Below are positions 34,351-46,807 of a stretch of 64,000 nt of DNA, piece by piece; position 1 is the stretch's first letter, and each line of letters starts with the position of its first letter. This DNA comes from Phymorhynchus buccinoides. Lineage: Eukaryota > Mollusca > Gastropoda > Neogastropoda > Raphitomidae. Both the position numbers and the translations under genes were made by a program. The notes under the pieces are model-generated. The model was not told the DNA's origin. It saw nothing but the letters and a program-made list of their open reading frames with translations, and made no database searches. Location of the stretch: contig CM065698.1 in assembly GCA_017654935.2 (NCBI GenBank), forward strand, positions 491,876 to 555,875. Direction: 5' to 3'.

Positions 34351-34840
34351 AGGGGTGGGATTTTGTCCGTTTTTTCGCCGGAAATCCGGTATTTAAAAAA
34401 AAAATCCGACATTGAAAAAAAAAATTCACGGCAAAAAATAACTATATTCTTTAACACTAGTAGTGCTGTACCGATGATACGGGATAGCCCCCCCCTAGAG
34501 CCAATAGCGTCTCCAGAATATTACGGGAAGCACACAGACAACAACAAAGCACTAATATAGTCGGCAATCATTGAAATATTGTTACCTACCCACACTACGT
34601 CACAAAACAAGGTGTTGCGCTGACAATCACATGCATTAATGCGGTATTTCATTGTAGAAAGTGGTGAAATAATATTTTTTATTGGGTCGATCTATTTCGC
34701 GGGTCAGAAAGAAGAGAATACAAAAATGCGACCAGATTTTTATTGTCCATTCTGAAGAGCTTCCAGGCAGATTTTTTATGGTAGAGATCGTAATTAGGGC
34801 TTGAAATGAGTCAGTAGATTATATTATACTGGCGAGTACG

Positions 34841-34924
34841 ATGACGGAGGAATTTCGAAATTTCAACGGCAAAGCAACTGAAGGAAAATTGACCGCGATT
34901 GTGGCCGAGTTGCAACTTGGAGGC
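34841..34924 (+). other. Open segment truncated by the gap
   Basis: ATG at 34841 opens MTEEFRNFNGKATEGKLTAI, running into the N gap after 28 codons. Not recognised; could be an exon or chance. Confidence 0.2.
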
Positions 34925-35424
34925 NNNNNNNNNNNNNNNNNNNNNNNNNNNNNNNNNNNNNNNNNNNNNNNNNNNNNNNNNNNNNNNNNNNNNNNNNNNN
35001 NNNNNNNNNNNNNNNNNNNNNNNNNNNNNNNNNNNNNNNNNNNNNNNNNNNNNNNNNNNNNNNNNNNNNNNNNNNNNNNNNNNNNNNNNNNNNNNNNNNN
35101 NNNNNNNNNNNNNNNNNNNNNNNNNNNNNNNNNNNNNNNNNNNNNNNNNNNNNNNNNNNNNNNNNNNNNNNNNNNNNNNNNNNNNNNNNNNNNNNNNNNN
35201 NNNNNNNNNNNNNNNNNNNNNNNNNNNNNNNNNNNNNNNNNNNNNNNNNNNNNNNNNNNNNNNNNNNNNNNNNNNNNNNNNNNNNNNNNNNNNNNNNNNN
35301 NNNNNNNNNNNNNNNNNNNNNNNNNNNNNNNNNNNNNNNNNNNNNNNNNNNNNNNNNNNNNNNNNNNNNNNNNNNNNNNNNNNNNNNNNNNNNNNNNNNN
35401 NNNNNNNNNNNNNNNNNNNNNNNN
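34925..35424. other. Assembly gap (500 N)
   Basis: 500 unresolved bases. Confidence 0.99.
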
Positions 35425-35958
35425 CTGAATGGATTCGGAGTATCCTTAAACAGGACAACGCCAGCAGGGCCTAATTCCGTAGTATGTCCTCGGAACAACG
35501 ATTTCTGAGCTAACACTTTCGAAAATAAAATGGGATAATTAAAAAAATCCACACCATATTTGTTTCAAGTTACCCGCTCTCACAGATTTTGTTATCACTC
35601 TTCCAACTTTTCGTTTCATTTATTGTGTTGTCACTGTCTGTTTTTAATTGTTAATTTAAAAACCAAATTGTCCAAAAATCGGCCCTGGACAAGCACTTCA
35701 GATTACACTACGTAAAAAGTTACTGAACTTGATATATACATATAACAGTGATTATTATATATGCTACGGTAATAATGTGGTATTTGCTATTAACAGTGAT
35801 AGTAATAAGGAGACTAATGATTCCGGTTATAATGCAAGTAACTACGATTTCGAAGCCAAAAATAAACTCGGATCAACCAGGTAATGTTGTCAAAACTGAA
35901 TCAATTGACAGTGTTGAGTTTTGTTACGCCTCTTATTCGTTTTGTTTTCTTCTTCTAG

Positions 35959-36044
35959 GCAACCCCAGGCCAGTCATGGTGTTTTTCTATGGCAGTGAAG
36001 TCACGAAGGGGTTAAATGAACAGATCACATTTGTGTGCAACTGA
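35959..36044 (+). CDS. Probable terminal exon of the UPF0488-like gene
   Basis: Acceptor 'ttttcttcttctag' precedes a phase-1 open segment encoding GNPRPVMVFFYGSEVTKGLN then EQITFVCN and stop TGA (36042-36044). Phase 1 fits exon b directly. The VFF...S and terminal F-x-x-N pattern is loosely like the end of UPF0488 proteins (FxFNF). Other exons could lie in the gap between. Assignment to this gene is inference from phase, strand and position. Confidence 0.5.
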
Positions 36045-36368
36045 ACAGCTGTGGAAGTAGTACAGGCAGTTGGGAAATTCATATTGTTGATTAATAATTA
36101 TTATGTTATTCTTCTTTCTTTGCCACTGGTGTTTTGTGACATGTGCTTCTGTTTAAATAAGTATTCCGTTAATTAAAATGATATATTGAGTTGCCCCACT
36201 TCACTTCACTTCAGTGAGTTCACTTCACTTCACTTCATTTCTTTCTTTTCGTTTCCTTCCATTCTAAGAGTCAAGAGTCAATTCTCGTAACGTGAATATG
36301 TTCGTCTAATTACATTGTTCTTGTTGTACTCTTGTCTTTTTGTTGTTGTTTTTGTAAATGTCCGTGTC

Positions 36369-36374
36369 AATAAA
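36369..36374 (+). terminator. Polyadenylation signal AATAAA
   Basis: aataaa about 325 bp after the stop at 36044, followed by a GT-rich stretch at 36405-36425; a plausible 3' end for the transcript. Confidence 0.6.
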
Positions 36375-36435
36375 ACAGCGATTGTGGCTAGATTAACGCG
36401 ACTGTTGAGAGGGGTTGTTGGTAAATGTCCGGGGA

Positions 36436-36748
<313 letters not shown>

Positions 36749-36924
36749 TGGACTCCCATCCAAGCTGGGGTAATGATATTCATCACCCGGTTTCTTTCAC
36801 ATCAATTTATGCAATCCATAATCACCGATGTTTGGCCTTTCACCACGGAAGGGACATTAAGTGTCAAGCTGACCCTTCCGCGAAAATTATCCATTTGAAA
36901 TCTTCAGACATTTCTCTTTCTGAT

Positions 36925-36947
36925 GATACAAGAACCATTCTTGTATC
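36925..36947. other. Perfect 10-bp inverted repeat
   Basis: gatacaagaa-cca-ttcttgtatc followed by T-rich sequence. No function evident. The rest of 36760-37840 shows no gene I can support. Confidence 0.7.
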
Positions 36948-37849
36948 TTTTTTCCGTTCCAGAGTTATGAGCATTTAAAGTTAGTAGGGTGATCTGGAGG
37001 TCTAATGGGCATGCGCAGACTGTGGAGGAGGCTGCGGTTCCGCTCACCAACAATTGGTGGCAAGGGCATGGCTTTTGTTTATCTGCTTACTCTCGTGCAG
37101 CTTGGGCATCTCCCCTCTCAGCCAGCGACTCATCTAAACGCTATAATACTTTCCTTCTTTCTTTCTTTCATATACGTCGCTACAATCCAGTAGTCTGGCA
37201 TGACTGCGACGGGGAGAGATTGCGCAGAGGTGGTTTATTATTATTCAGATGGTTCCACTCTGTTGGTGTTCTAACAAAGAAAGAGGTTTTTTTAACTGGT
37301 CGGTGTTTGAGGAGGGAACTTTTATTGCTTTGTTGTAGTTTCTAACTGAAGATCTGATTGGGTTCGACGAGTAAGGAAGTCTGGATCTTATCAGTCTGCT
37401 CGATTTGTGATAAGTGATGAAGTCTTCAGGGGGGTAAAATATATCAAAATATATCATATTAATCGTCTTTTTCGTTTGTTGCTGATTATCACTCCATTTT
37501 AAACACTGCTTTTATTTTATATCCTGGGTCATGTACATACGTACAATTATTAAATTTTGAATAGCAATACTTTTATCATATATTTTGAAATATCAGACCT
37601 ATATTAATGTTTCAATAGCATTAATAGTGTCTTGAACCTATGAAATGCTGTAATGACTTTCCATATTATATAATAACTAATGTGGGGAAAAAAACTATCA
37701 TGATTATCAGCTGTTTAAGTCTGATTTTGATTTTATGAATATTCTTATTTCATATACAATCGTATGATCTGGTGATTTGCTTTGTAACCTTTTATACTTA
37801 TTTTGGTTGTTGTTTTATTGATTGAATCGTTGGGAGTGTGCGTGTGTGT

Positions 37850-37883
37850 GTAAGTATGTATGCGCGCGTGCGCACGCGCGTGT

Positions 37884-37939
<56 letters not shown>

Positions 37940-38006
37940 CAGGGCGGGCGGGTGCGTGCATGCGTGTATGTGTGTGTAGTGTGTGCATGCGTGTATATGT
38001 ATGATC

Positions 38007-38048
<42 letters not shown>

Positions 38049-38060
38049 TGTGTGTGTGCC
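37850..38060. repeat. (GT)n microsatellites
   Basis: GT runs at about 37880-37937 and 38008-38060 with G/C-substituted flanks. Confidence 0.97.
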
Positions 38061-38069
38061 CTTGTACGC

Positions 38070-39440
38070 TCAAGACTATCATATGCTCAAGAAGTATTTT
38101 TTAATGCACCTCAATACCTTTTGAATAAACGTCAGAACACTGATTGCAAAGCTTACAAAATGGCTCTTGGGGTTCCCACACATACATCTAACTTAGGGAC
38201 ATATAGCGAAGTGGGAGTTTTACCGCTCACAGGTCTTCGAAAAGTCTGCTTCAGAATTCGTTTTGAAAAGTTTTTCACAAAACAATGTTTGTGCAAAAGA
38301 GGTATGTCTAAAATCAGAAAAGGATTTTGGAAAACGTGCACAAAATCTATTTATTTGTTTTCATCGGATCTTCTAAGAGATGCAAAAATAGATATCAATA
38401 ACATTGCTAAATAAAACATTTTCACCTATTCCAAAATGGGAGCAATCAAAAGCTATATTTGACATTGACTACACAAATGTATCTAAAAATGATTATACCA
38501 AAATACTTTTAGAACTATTGTATGCACCAACTTAGATAATAATTACAATTACAACTTAAGATATTCAATATTAGATGATAATAACACGGGAGCAGCTTTC
38601 ATGATTCCTAGCTTAAAGGTAGAAAAGTTGTTTTGTCTTGGTAAAAAGTTATTTATATATAGTGCTGAATTACTTGCTATACTTAAGTCGTTGGATTTCA
38701 TTTTATATTTTCCTATAAATAATAGCCAAGTCTTAATATGTGCTGACTCCAGAGCAGCACTGTATGCTATCAAATCTCCCAATTCATGTATACGACTTGA
38801 CATGATAGTTGAAATTAGTCATATAATACACCTTCTTTCCATTAAAGGCATTACTGTTACTTGTTTTTGGGTGCCGTCGCATTGTGCAATATCACCAAAT
38901 GAACGGGTAGACCAAGCTGCTACAAATGCAGCTGAAAATCGTAACAACGCAGTCTCAATTATTGTTCCCTTAGATCTGACAGAATGTTTCTCAATTATAA
39001 ACAAAACATCTCATGAAAATGTTAAAACTTTATTGATGAACTCAGATGTTCAGTATTATCATAACTGTATTAAATCTAATAACAGAGACGGTGAAAAAAC
39101 ATCACACAAACGTGTTACTTTCTCGTCCAGGGAGATTGAAAGTTTAATCCATAGACTTCGTTTGAATTCATTTAAAACAAAATATTGTCATAATGTTAAA
39201 TGTATGTGTGGTGAATCTATAAGTGTCAGTCATTTACTGACTCACTGTCAAACAGCAAGATAGCTCTTTAATAATTCGGGTATTGACTGTTTTAATGATG
39301 GATCGACTCAATTAACACTATCTTGTATATTAGATGATAACTGTCCTTGATTCAATTTGTAAATGTTTATTAAGTAGTTAAATTAGTATTTATCTTTAAC
39401 CTTGTTCATTATCCGTTATATTCTTTAAGTGAAGATATAG
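38070..39440 (+). pseudogene. I-clade-like LINE 3' part with RNase H domain
   Basis: 38073-38410 encodes the RT C-terminal segment with MALGVPTHTSNLGTYSEVGV. The second frame, 38601-39263, shows RNase H landmarks: SAELLAI (Glu), CADSRAALYAI (Asp), WVPSHC and NERVDQAA (Asp). A C-terminal CMCGES...HLLTHC cluster resembles the zinc-knuckle end of such ORFs. A frameshift near 38415 and stops separate the two. RNase H in a LINE points to the I/Tad/Loa group. Terminal stop at 39261. Confidence 0.88.
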
Positions 39441-39611
39441 TTGATTTAATTGGGTGGGTGGGTGGGGGTCATGATTACATCACTAACTTATTAGGCTTAC
39501 TTATTATATTCTTACATATTCTCACTTACATGTACTCACAACTGAACTACACCAAAAAACACGCCACAATGTAATTTCTGAATCACTTTTAGTGGAAGGA
39601 CGTTAAATTGA

Positions 39612-39623
39612 AGAACACACACA

Positions 39624-39711
<88 letters not shown>
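39612..39711. repeat. (CA)n microsatellite
   Basis: About 100 bp of uninterrupted CA. Confidence 0.98.
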
Positions 39712-39713
<2 letters not shown>

Positions 39714-40034
39714 ACCGTCACTCACACGCACAGGTCGTAAATCACCCAACAATCCGTGCGCATGTGACAAGGAAAAACAAACCACACACACACGCGCACG
39801 GATACACAGTATCGGTAATTACACGGTAATTTACGAGCTTTTCTCTCTCCTCTTTCTCCTATTATTTCAGGATAGTTGAACGAAAAAATAATCAAAACGC
39901 TACACTCACACAAGCACATGGAGATGAAATAACTACTAAACGCGGCGAATAAAACCAAAGTTTCGTCTTTAAAAAACTTTGACGAAGTGAATTATGAAGA
40001 CAACACGCTAAGTTTAACAATGATCTTAGTGAAT

Positions 40035-40400
40035 TATTTCAGGAGCGACATGCCTGATCTCTCCTTGGAAGGCTAGAACACCAAGGCTACATCAAAATGT
40101 TGTCACGCTATGTATAGATAATAATGCTGGCATTGTCTTTAGCATGCACGACAAGCTCCTAGCATAACCATCACAAGTCTCCAAAATCACCCCCCCCTGA
40201 AGACGGAGTGTGGCTGCCTATGTGGCGGGGTAGTCAAAAAAAGGGGTCGCACACAGTAATATTCTGGTCCGTGGTGCATTTGTACCGTAGTGTTCAAGCG
40301 CTTTCGACTGCACAATTATCCTTCTTTCTTCTTCTTGTCGTAGTATCTTCTGTCTTGCGAACAAATTATACCTCAAAACACTACCAACCCCCCATGCACT
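40035..40400 (+). mobile_element. SINE-like element, second copy
   Basis: Collinear with the minus-strand element at 8781-9091: 'ggctacatcaaaatgttgtc', 'gacaagctcctagcataacc', 'tgaagacggagtgtggctgc', 'cggggtagtcaaaaa' and 'gtgttcaagcgctttcg' appear in the same order. It ends in a CTT-rich tail ('ttctttcttcttcttg'). Confidence 0.8.
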
Positions 40401-40639
40401 GTACAAATGTGGCTTGAAATGGCTTTACTGCTTAAAATGCCACTGTTAATAGTGGTGGATCCATAAAGGATGCTCTCTATGTACCATGCTCATACACTGT
40501 CTGTCCCCCATTGGGACAAAAAGTAAACCAGCACAATCTTTTACCTTTATTTTATTCTTTTCACAGCACAGAGCTAATTTGAAAAAGTATACACAGTTAG
40601 TGGTGTTTGTGGTTTCTTTTATCAAATAGCTTCTGTCTT

Positions 40640-40875
40640 TCACCAGATAAGAATGGTAGTATCTTCTGACTTTCACCAGAGAAGAATGATAGTACCTTCC
40701 GACTTTCACCAGAGAAGAATGATAGTACCTTCTGACTTTCACCAGAGAAGAATGATAGTACCTTCCGACATTCACCAGAGAAGAATGATGGTATCTTCTG
40801 GTTTTCATCAGAGAAGAATGATAGTACCTTCTGGTTTTCATCAGAGAAGAATGATAGTACCTTCTGGTTTCATCC
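40640..40875 (+). repeat. 33-bp minisatellite, 7 copies
   Basis: The unit contains 'ctttcaccagagaagaatga' and 'tagtaccttc'. The multiple-of-three period produces short open frames on both strands. Confidence 0.95.
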
Positions 40876-41028
40876 CACTGTATCATATCAACATTTACCT
40901 GGGCTCCCGTATTAAAATGACATATAATTATATATGAATTATAAATAAATTAATATATAATAACCATAAATATTAAATTGATACATTCACCAACAGAAAT
41001 AACAAGGGCGGGGGGATATGTATAGCCT

Positions 41029-41052
41029 CCCCCCCCCCCCCCCCCCCCCCCC
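41029..41052. repeat. Poly(C) tract
   Basis: About 22 C with a T interruption. The surrounding 40880-41690 is AT-rich with no gene seen. Confidence 0.95.
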
Positions 41053-41690
41053 TCCCCTGGACTTTTCTGCTGAATTACTAACACATTACACAGACACGGC
41101 CGTCGCTGTCCTTTCCGGGGCAAACATTATGTATTTCCACACAGTAAACTTTAGAGCCATCTCATTGGTCCAGAAAACCCCCGCCAGTCAGAGAGGTGCA
41201 TAGCTAGTCTCGCCATAGGTTGGCCAGGGATCTCTCAGTGCACTCCTACCTTTCAAACGTACACACAACAAATAACAATCTTTTATCTATTATTTTAATC
41301 CAAGATATAATATTCCATAACCCGCATAAAAATTATTTTATGATATGCAACACTACATATACTATTTCACTAATTTTATCAATAACTTTTATTTTTTCTT
41401 GAAACTCAAGAATAAAGTAAAGGCATCCCTTTCTTCACGTCTAATAAAATGTTCAATTATAAATAGCTCATGGTGCCCTACCTTTGACAGAATAATATTG
41501 AATTTATAAATTTTGATAACATATAATTCGGGATCATCTTTAAAATTTCACCCGTGGGGAGGTTTGCCTGCGCGGGGTGTTGACGCGAGGATGTCTTGCA
41601 TACCCCCTCCCCCGCCCTCCCCCCGTGGCAGGCGCCTCTCCCCGTGACGGTCGATGATCCACGGGTCTACACCCATCCCCATCCCCCCAT

Positions 41691-42767
41691 TTAAAATTTC
41701 AGGGCTGCGTGTTAAAAATTCAAACTTTTAATTTATTATTAAAAACCAAATTTGGCCCTTATATTATGTTAAAACAAATGTTTTTTTTACAAATATTTAA
41801 TTTTTATTCACAAAAAAATATACATTATTTATTTTTATTTACAAGGATGGCTTGCGTATCACCTCCCTCAGCTGGCCCGCCTCACTTGGCGCATTGAGAC
41901 CCTTCGAGCTTCCCCCGCCTCACTTGGCGCATTGAGACCCTTCGAGCTTCCCCCGCCTCACTTGGCGCATTGAGACCCTTCGAGCTTCCCCCGCCTCACT
42001 TGGCGCATTGAGACCCTTCGAGCTTCCCCCACCTCACTTGGCGCATTGAGACCCTTCGAGCTTCCCCCACCTCACTTGGCGCATTGAGACCCTTCCAGCT
42101 TCCCCCGCCTCACTTGGCGCATTGAGACCCTTCGAGCTTCCCCCACCTCACTTGGCGCATTGAGACCCTTCGAGCTTCCCCCGCCTCACTTGGCGCATTG
42201 AGACCCTTCGAGCTTCCCCCACCTCACTTGGCGCATTGAGACCCTTCCAGCTTCCCCCGCCTCACTTGGCGCATTGAGACCCTTCCAGCTTCCCCCGCCT
42301 CACTTGGCGCATTGAGACCCTTCGAGCTTCCCCCACCTCACTTGGCGCATTGAGACCCTTCGAGCTTCCCCCACCTCACTTGGCGCATTGAGACCCTTCG
42401 AGCTTCCCCCGCCTCCTCTTTTCTCGTTTAGGATCCCTAAGTAAATTTTAAACATTTTTTATTATATGACAACACTTTTAAAGGAAAACTGTACATATTT
42501 CGTTCATGATGTAAATTATTTCCCCTGTCATTTTAGACAAGGAAGTCCCAGGAGAGAGAGTTCTCTCCCCCTGTAGGACAATTAAGAACTCATAATAAAA
42601 ACCTTTTTATCCCTTGTAAATAAAAATAAATAATGTATATTTTTTGGGGAATAAAAATTAAATATTTGTAAAAAAAACATTTGTTTTAACATAATATAAG
42701 GGCCAAATTTGGTTTTTAATAATAAAATAAAAGTTTGAATTTTTAACACGCAGCCCTGAAATTTTAA
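41691..42767. mobile_element. TTAA-flanked element with 152-bp TIRs and a minisatellite core
   Basis: 41695-41846 and 42612-42763 are reverse complements over 152 bp with only a few mismatches. They begin aatttcagggctgcgtg and are flanked by TTAA (41691-41694, 42764-42767). The interior is almost entirely the 38-bp tandem repeat. No transposase, so non-autonomous. TTAA flanks suggest a piggyBac-like target site, though TTAA palindromy means it may belong to the TIR. Confidence 0.88.
41880..42417 (+). repeat. 38-bp minisatellite inside the TIR element, 14 copies
   Basis: The unit contains 'cctcacttggcgcattgaga' and 'cccttcgagcttccccc', with g/a and g/c variants at two sites. It starts at 41880 and 41918, period 38. 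Confidence 0.97.
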
Positions 42768-43572
42768 TCGACTAGGGAGAGTTGGTTTCTTTCACTCCGG
42801 GCCAGAATACTAAAATAATATTTAATGTAAACTTTTTTTAAATATTATTACAGTTATTTAATCTATTGTCGAAGACAACTCAATGGTTTTTATGAATCTT
42901 AAACCTTTTTCACCAAATAACAATTCATCTTGCGTTTTTAGAATACTCCTTTTACCCCTTTGTATATTACCTGTTTGTTCACGTTCTTGTGCCGTCCACC
43001 TACGTTGTGTGTTTGTTTTAGTTTTAGTTTTCCAACTAACCAAAACAAATGTCCCATATATGCCTTCCCAGGTCGAGAGTACGTAAAACACAAAATTACG
43101 ATACGATTTTTAGCTTATTAGAGTTTTAGATGTTTTTAACTTTACTTGGAGGCTGTGCTACACTAGTCAGTCCTGATTTAATTTAGAAAAGATATTTTCA
43201 AACAATTTGTTTTTGTAATCTTTTTTTTTTAGCTCAGACTATGCCTATCACCATTTTGGCAGACTGTCTTTGACCCTAATTAGCGGCCTGCCCACTGACA
43301 CGTAAAAAGTGTCTCGAAAGGGCAGACCTATACAAAAAAACAAAAAGTTTAAGGACTGACTAGGTCTTGAAAGAGGAAAATGCCAGGCCTGTCTCTGAGG
43401 TTTGAGTTGCCGAAGTGACCATGAGAGCGCAATGACGTGCAATGTGGGCTGTTGTGCAAGACCTCACTGCCACATTGCTCCCTCGGCACTCCGGCGGTTG
43501 TACTTTTGTACAGCGTCTTACTCTATTCTAGGGACCCAATAAAACATGGAAGCCCCAAAAAACAAAAGCTAG
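42768..43572. other. Non-coding interval with a dispersed SINE-like tail
   Basis: 43045-43095 contains 'aatgtcccatatatgccttc' and 'ccaggtcgagagtacgtaaa', matching the tail motif of the repeat at 19690-19960. No gene supported. Confidence 0.55.
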
Positions 43573-43899
43573 TCATACGAACTGGAGAATCCTTTCGGAG
43601 AATGATGTGGAGGAAGTTCCAAAAGGCAGGCTGTACAGAAGGTTAGATGGAGGCAGCTCGTAAAGGAGGAGGACGAAGTCAATGCCGCAGAAACAGTGAT
43701 GGTCGTGCGGCGGTGCTGGCAGAAGACAGCTCAAAGAGTGGGATGTGTCCGCTCCTGTCAGCAAACCACCGTACTTGAAAGTCAATGTCAGCTGTAGCTG
43801 GGCGGCAGGCAGGCTACAAAGAAGAAAAAGCAGCAGCAGCTGAAGAAATGAAGTCGCTGCAGCAGCTCGCCTGTCTCTCAATCTCGCTCTGTGTATCAA
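43573..43899 (-). other. Unassigned ORF with signal-peptide-like start
   Basis: Minus frame of 108 codons: N-terminal Arg-rich stretch, then FLQLLLLFLLCSLPAAQLQ, resembling a signal peptide with an Ala-X-Ala-like site, followed by TLTFKYGGLLTGADTSHS. No domain recognised. The hydrophobic run is encoded opposite a CAG/AAG-rich stretch on the + strand, so it could be compositional. Confidence 0.2.
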
Positions 43900-43930
43900 G
43901 CTGGCCCACCGTGCTCGGATGTCAAGTTGA

Positions 43931-44720
43931 TCATGAACATTTTGGTCTGTCCCCTTTCTGACATACAGGTGTAATATGGGCTATTTTCCACACAGAGGGG
44001 AATTTACATTCAGTCAGTGATCGGTTGAAAAGGTAGGTCAAAGGTTCACAAATAACCTCTGGGGCAGCAATTAAAATTTTGCTATGAACCAAATCAGGAC
44101 CTACAGCTTTCCCTGGATGAAGACTTTTCAAAGCTTCCGACACTGAATCTCTAGTAAGAACTAACTGTCTAGCAGATCCCTGAAACTCATTTAATTTTGG
44201 AATGTCATCATTATTATCGATTAGCAAAATATTTATTACAAATAGTAGCCTTTTCTTGAGAAGAGTGATAAATGCTATCATTGTCTTGAATGGGAGGAAT
44301 TTCATCTTGGGGTAGACCTTTCTTTAAAAGAAATGTTTTCACCTAACTTCCACCAGTTCTTCGTTCCAAAGTGATTAGCAGAGGAGATTTGACTGTCTAA
44401 CTCTGACATACTCGGCCTTTCTTTGTCTGATTTTATTTGTAAGGTCATTATGGGTCCGGCGAGACAAGGCCAATCAAGATTTAGAGGCTTGGCTAGTTTA
44501 TGTATGTTATTTTTCCTTTTTTATTAAGTATTTAATCTCCATAGTGATCCATGGTGCATCACGTTCATTAATCATAATCTCTTTTACTGGCATACAGAGC
44601 TTCCAACTAACATGAGTCGATCAGAAAATTTCTCAGCAGCGTCGTCAATAGCAGCCAAAGATAAAGTCTTTGTTTATAAGTGCTAGCAACAAATCAAATC
44701 TACGAAATACATCCGATAAA
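43931..44720 (-). pseudogene. LINE RT N-terminal segment
   Basis: Minus frame 43931-44305 contains LKSLHPGKAVGPDLVHSKIL and SLTECKFPSVWKIAHITPVC, the start of a CR1/Jockey-type RT. The preceding endonuclease-RT linker is recognisable in broken frames up to about 44720. It ends (3'-truncated) at about 43950 and lies just upstream of the CUB gene. Confidence 0.8.
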
Positions 44721-44728
44721 TCACCATC

Positions 44729-45377
44729 ATGAACAACAACATTTTCACGATATGGTTTCTTGGTGCCGTATTCAAAATGGCGACGGGTGACAATACCCAC
44801 GTGACGACAAAGAACGATAACTCGCAACAGGAAACACAAACACTCACCAATCATTACATCCCCTCACAACAATCCCAGACAACCAACGCAACACGAAGCT
44901 CTTCTTCTTCTTCTTCTTCCCAACTGCGGGTATCCGGACTCAAAGAATGTCTTAAAGACCCCACGGTTCGAAATTTTACCATTAAAGACACAAGCGGTCA
45001 CCTTTACATCGAAAGTCTGTCTCCTGCCAAGCTGGCTCCAAAATGTCACTTCCAAGTCAGCGCCGCGTCTGATAAAGTCGTCCGTTTCGAAATTCGCAAA
45101 TGTCTTGGCAACGTCTTCTTTAAGTATTCGGATTATTTCGTGAAAATCCGACAGAATGTGATACGCGTCTGTTGCATAATGACGTTGTATTTTCCTGTGC
45201 TGTATAGTATGTCGAATGAGGTGAAGGTTCAAGTGGAAGAAACACGAATCCCCTGGCGTCTCCAAGGCTCCAAAAGGCAGTGGGTGGATGCTTATGTCGA
45301 TTTGTCATTCTTCGCTGTTAATAAACCTGAGAGGTGGCACCAGGATTTGCAGATCAAGTTTGTGTCTTCTTCAGCTG
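44729..45377 (+). CDS. CUB/LDLa protein, exon 1 (first CUB-like module)
   Basis: Open from 44729 to the donor 'cagctg|gtaaag'; phase 1 out. Starting at 44729 gives a short hydrophobic stretch (IFTIWFLGAVF) that could be a weak signal peptide. A second ATG at 44777 lies in 'caaaatggcgacg', a YY1/initiator-like context. Then a Ser-rich linker and a CUB-like module: LKECLKDPTVRNFTIKDTSG, LYIESLSPAKLAPKCHFQVS, later VDAYVDLSFFAVNKPE. Probably extracellular. Upstream exons cannot be excluded. Confidence 0.7.
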
Positions 45378-45562
45378 GTAAAGGGGAAAAACAGTATCTC
45401 TAACTCTGTCTGTCTGTCTGTGGAATATTATGCTATCCCTGTCTCTCATTGTTCTCTGTCTCTGACTGTCTCTGTCAGAATCTTCAGTATGATGAAGGTG
45501 GAAGATCAAACGAAGAAGAAAGAAGAAGTCTGTCACTGTTTGTATGTCAGTATGTCAGATGC

Positions 45563-45859
<297 letters not shown>

Positions 45860-45879
45860 AGAGGGTGTGTACGACCATG

Positions 45880-46345
45880 TTGATGATGATGGCGATTGTG
45901 AGATTGAATGATGATGATGATGATTGTGGTGCTAACTACAACGAGGATAACAATGATTATAATGACGACGACAATGATGATGATGATGGTGATAATGTCG
46001 ACAATGACGAAACAACAATGACTACAATGACAACAACAACAATAATGATGATGATGACAATAACTATGACAGCAATGATGATGATGATGATGATGATGAC
46101 GACAACGACGATGACGATGATGATGATGGCAATAACTATGACAACAATAATGATAACGATGATGATGACAATGATGATGTCGATGATGATGATGACGATG
46201 ATGACGCAAATGATAATGATGATGACCATTGCTTGACATGATGATCATCATCATTACTTGACATGATGATGATGATGATGATGCTGGTGATGCTTGTGAT
46301 GATAACTACACGACATGATGATAATGACGATGATGCTTATGATGA
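45880..46345 (+). repeat. GAT/GAC-rich triplet tract in intron 1
   Basis: Imperfect trinucleotide repeats with ACA and AAT interruptions, filling most of the rest of intron 1. Confidence 0.9.
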
Positions 46346-46360
46346 TATTGATGCGTGCAG

Positions 46361-46507
46361 GCTACCTATCATCTCCAGGGATGGACGGAGTCTTGTCTTG
46401 CCCCCACACATGGTCCAGTTGTGTGACACTGACCATTCCTCCCGGTCGAATAGCCTTCTTCACCACGCTATTCTGGAAAACCGGGTTTTCGCTCTACGTC
46501 TTCCCAG
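46361..46507 (+). CDS. CUB/LDLa protein, exon 2 (start of second CUB-like module)
   Basis: Acceptor 'gatgcgtgcag', donor 'ttcccag|gtaggt'; 147 bp, phase 1 on both sides. It encodes GYLSSPGMDGVLSCPHTWSS then CVTLTIPPGRIAFFTTLFWK. The GYLSSPG start and C...TIPPG pattern are the hallmark first strands of CUB domains. Phases agree with exons 1 and 3. Confidence 0.85.
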
Positions 46508-46807
46508 GTAGGTCGAAAAGATAAGGGAAGATTCGTTTACGTGAAACCTGAAAGCGAGGACGAACTTGGGTCTGTATTGTTGTGGCAGCTGCTTTCACTT
46601 TGCTAGGCGAATGTGTGCCATCAATAACTTTGATAAAAGGGAGTTAATTACGAGAAGTTCCTTCCCCTGATCAATTTCAGTACATCTTCTTAGCCTCACT
46701 ATTTTATATTTGCAAACGAGAAGATTATTTTTCATCAGCCTTCTTGTCAATGAAGTGGTAGATGAATCTTTACACATAAAACAATCTGGAAGTCGAGATT
46801 TAGATTA

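Noticed and set aside
37005..37345. Overlapping frames after 'atgggcatgcgcagac'
   Set aside because: Frames are short, mutually overlapping and without recognisable motifs or splice sites.
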